DNA of 5,095 nt, taken from assembly GCF_938018145.1 (NCBI RefSeq), contig NZ_CALIII010000051.1, positions 1-5,095 of the forward strand, read 5' to 3'. The stretch comes from an uncultured Campylobacter sp. (GTDB lineage Bacteria > Campylobacterota > Campylobacteria > Campylobacterales > Campylobacteraceae). Under the pieces are notes generated by a model that made no database searches, was not told where the DNA came from, and saw only the letters and a program-made list of their open reading frames with translations. Below are positions 5,042 to 5,095 of this stretch, piece after piece. A program made the position numbers and the translations under genes. Position 1 is the stretch's first letter; each line of letters begins with the position of its first letter.

Positions 5042-5095
5042 GTCTTGTTAGCTCAGTCGGTAGAGCATTTCACTTTTAATGAAGGGGTCGCTGGT
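5042..5095 (+). tRNA. tRNA-Lys (anticodon UUU), second copy, cut by the window end
   Basis: The 54 bases seen are identical to positions 4700-4753 of the first tRNA-Lys, covering the acceptor 5' strand, D arm, anticodon arm with loop CTTTTAA, variable region and the start of the T arm. The 3' part lies beyond the window. It is a second lysine tRNA copy in the same array, offset by 342 bases. Confidence 0.93.

Noticed and set aside
4700..5095. tRNA-Lys repeat as attachment-site duplication of an integrated element
   Set aside because: The DNA between the copies is only three ordinary tRNA genes and spacers, with no integrase or cargo, so duplication within a tRNA array is a better fit.

Overview
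The window looks like a housekeeping stretch of an epsilonproteobacterial (Campylobacterota) chromosome, most likely a Campylobacter of the concisus/rectus/showae/curvus type. The reasons are the very frequent AAATTT word inside and between genes, the remote-type CheZ, a glutamine synthetase whose adenylylation tyrosine is replaced, and gene order. As I recall it, C. jejuni has glnA diverging from a cheZ - U32 'peptidase' - purE run (Cj0699c to Cj0702). Here a PHP-family phosphatase gene lies between glnA and cheZ. The species call is inference.

Layout: positions 1-2067 hold a minus-strand operon, transcribed right to left, of cheZ-like, U32 (prtC/TrhP-like) and purE (cut by the window edge). 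The genes are joined by a 1-base TAGTG overlap and a 4-base ATGA overlap, so translation is probably coupled. Positions 2068-2193 are a divergent control region. It holds a clear TATAAT for cheZ and a perfect 13-bp inverted repeat whose right arm covers the ribosome binding site of the next gene. Positions 2194-2973 encode a HisJ/HisK-type histidinol-phosphatase-like protein. Positions 3059-4489 encode type I glutamine synthetase with its own promoter and strong Shine-Dalgarno. Positions 4490-4699 are non-coding: a glnA terminator, a cluster of AAATTT palindromes, and a second terminator-like hairpin that physically overlaps a full-consensus promoter (TTGACA, 17-nt spacer, TATAAT). That promoter drives a tRNA array from 4700 to the window end: Lys(UUU), Glu(CUC), Val(UAC), Asp(GUC), and a second Lys copy cut by the edge.

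How the parts relate: the genes serve chemotaxis (CheY-P dephosphorylation), tRNA/RNA modification, purine and possibly histidine synthesis, nitrogen assimilation and translation. I see no mobile element, CRISPR, toxin-antitoxin or defence system, and no undescribed multi-gene system. The items most worth a second look are the RBS-covering inverted repeat, the terminator/promoter overlap before the tRNAs, matching CheY-docking-like motifs at both ends of the CheZ-like protein, and the CUC anticodon of the tRNA-Glu.
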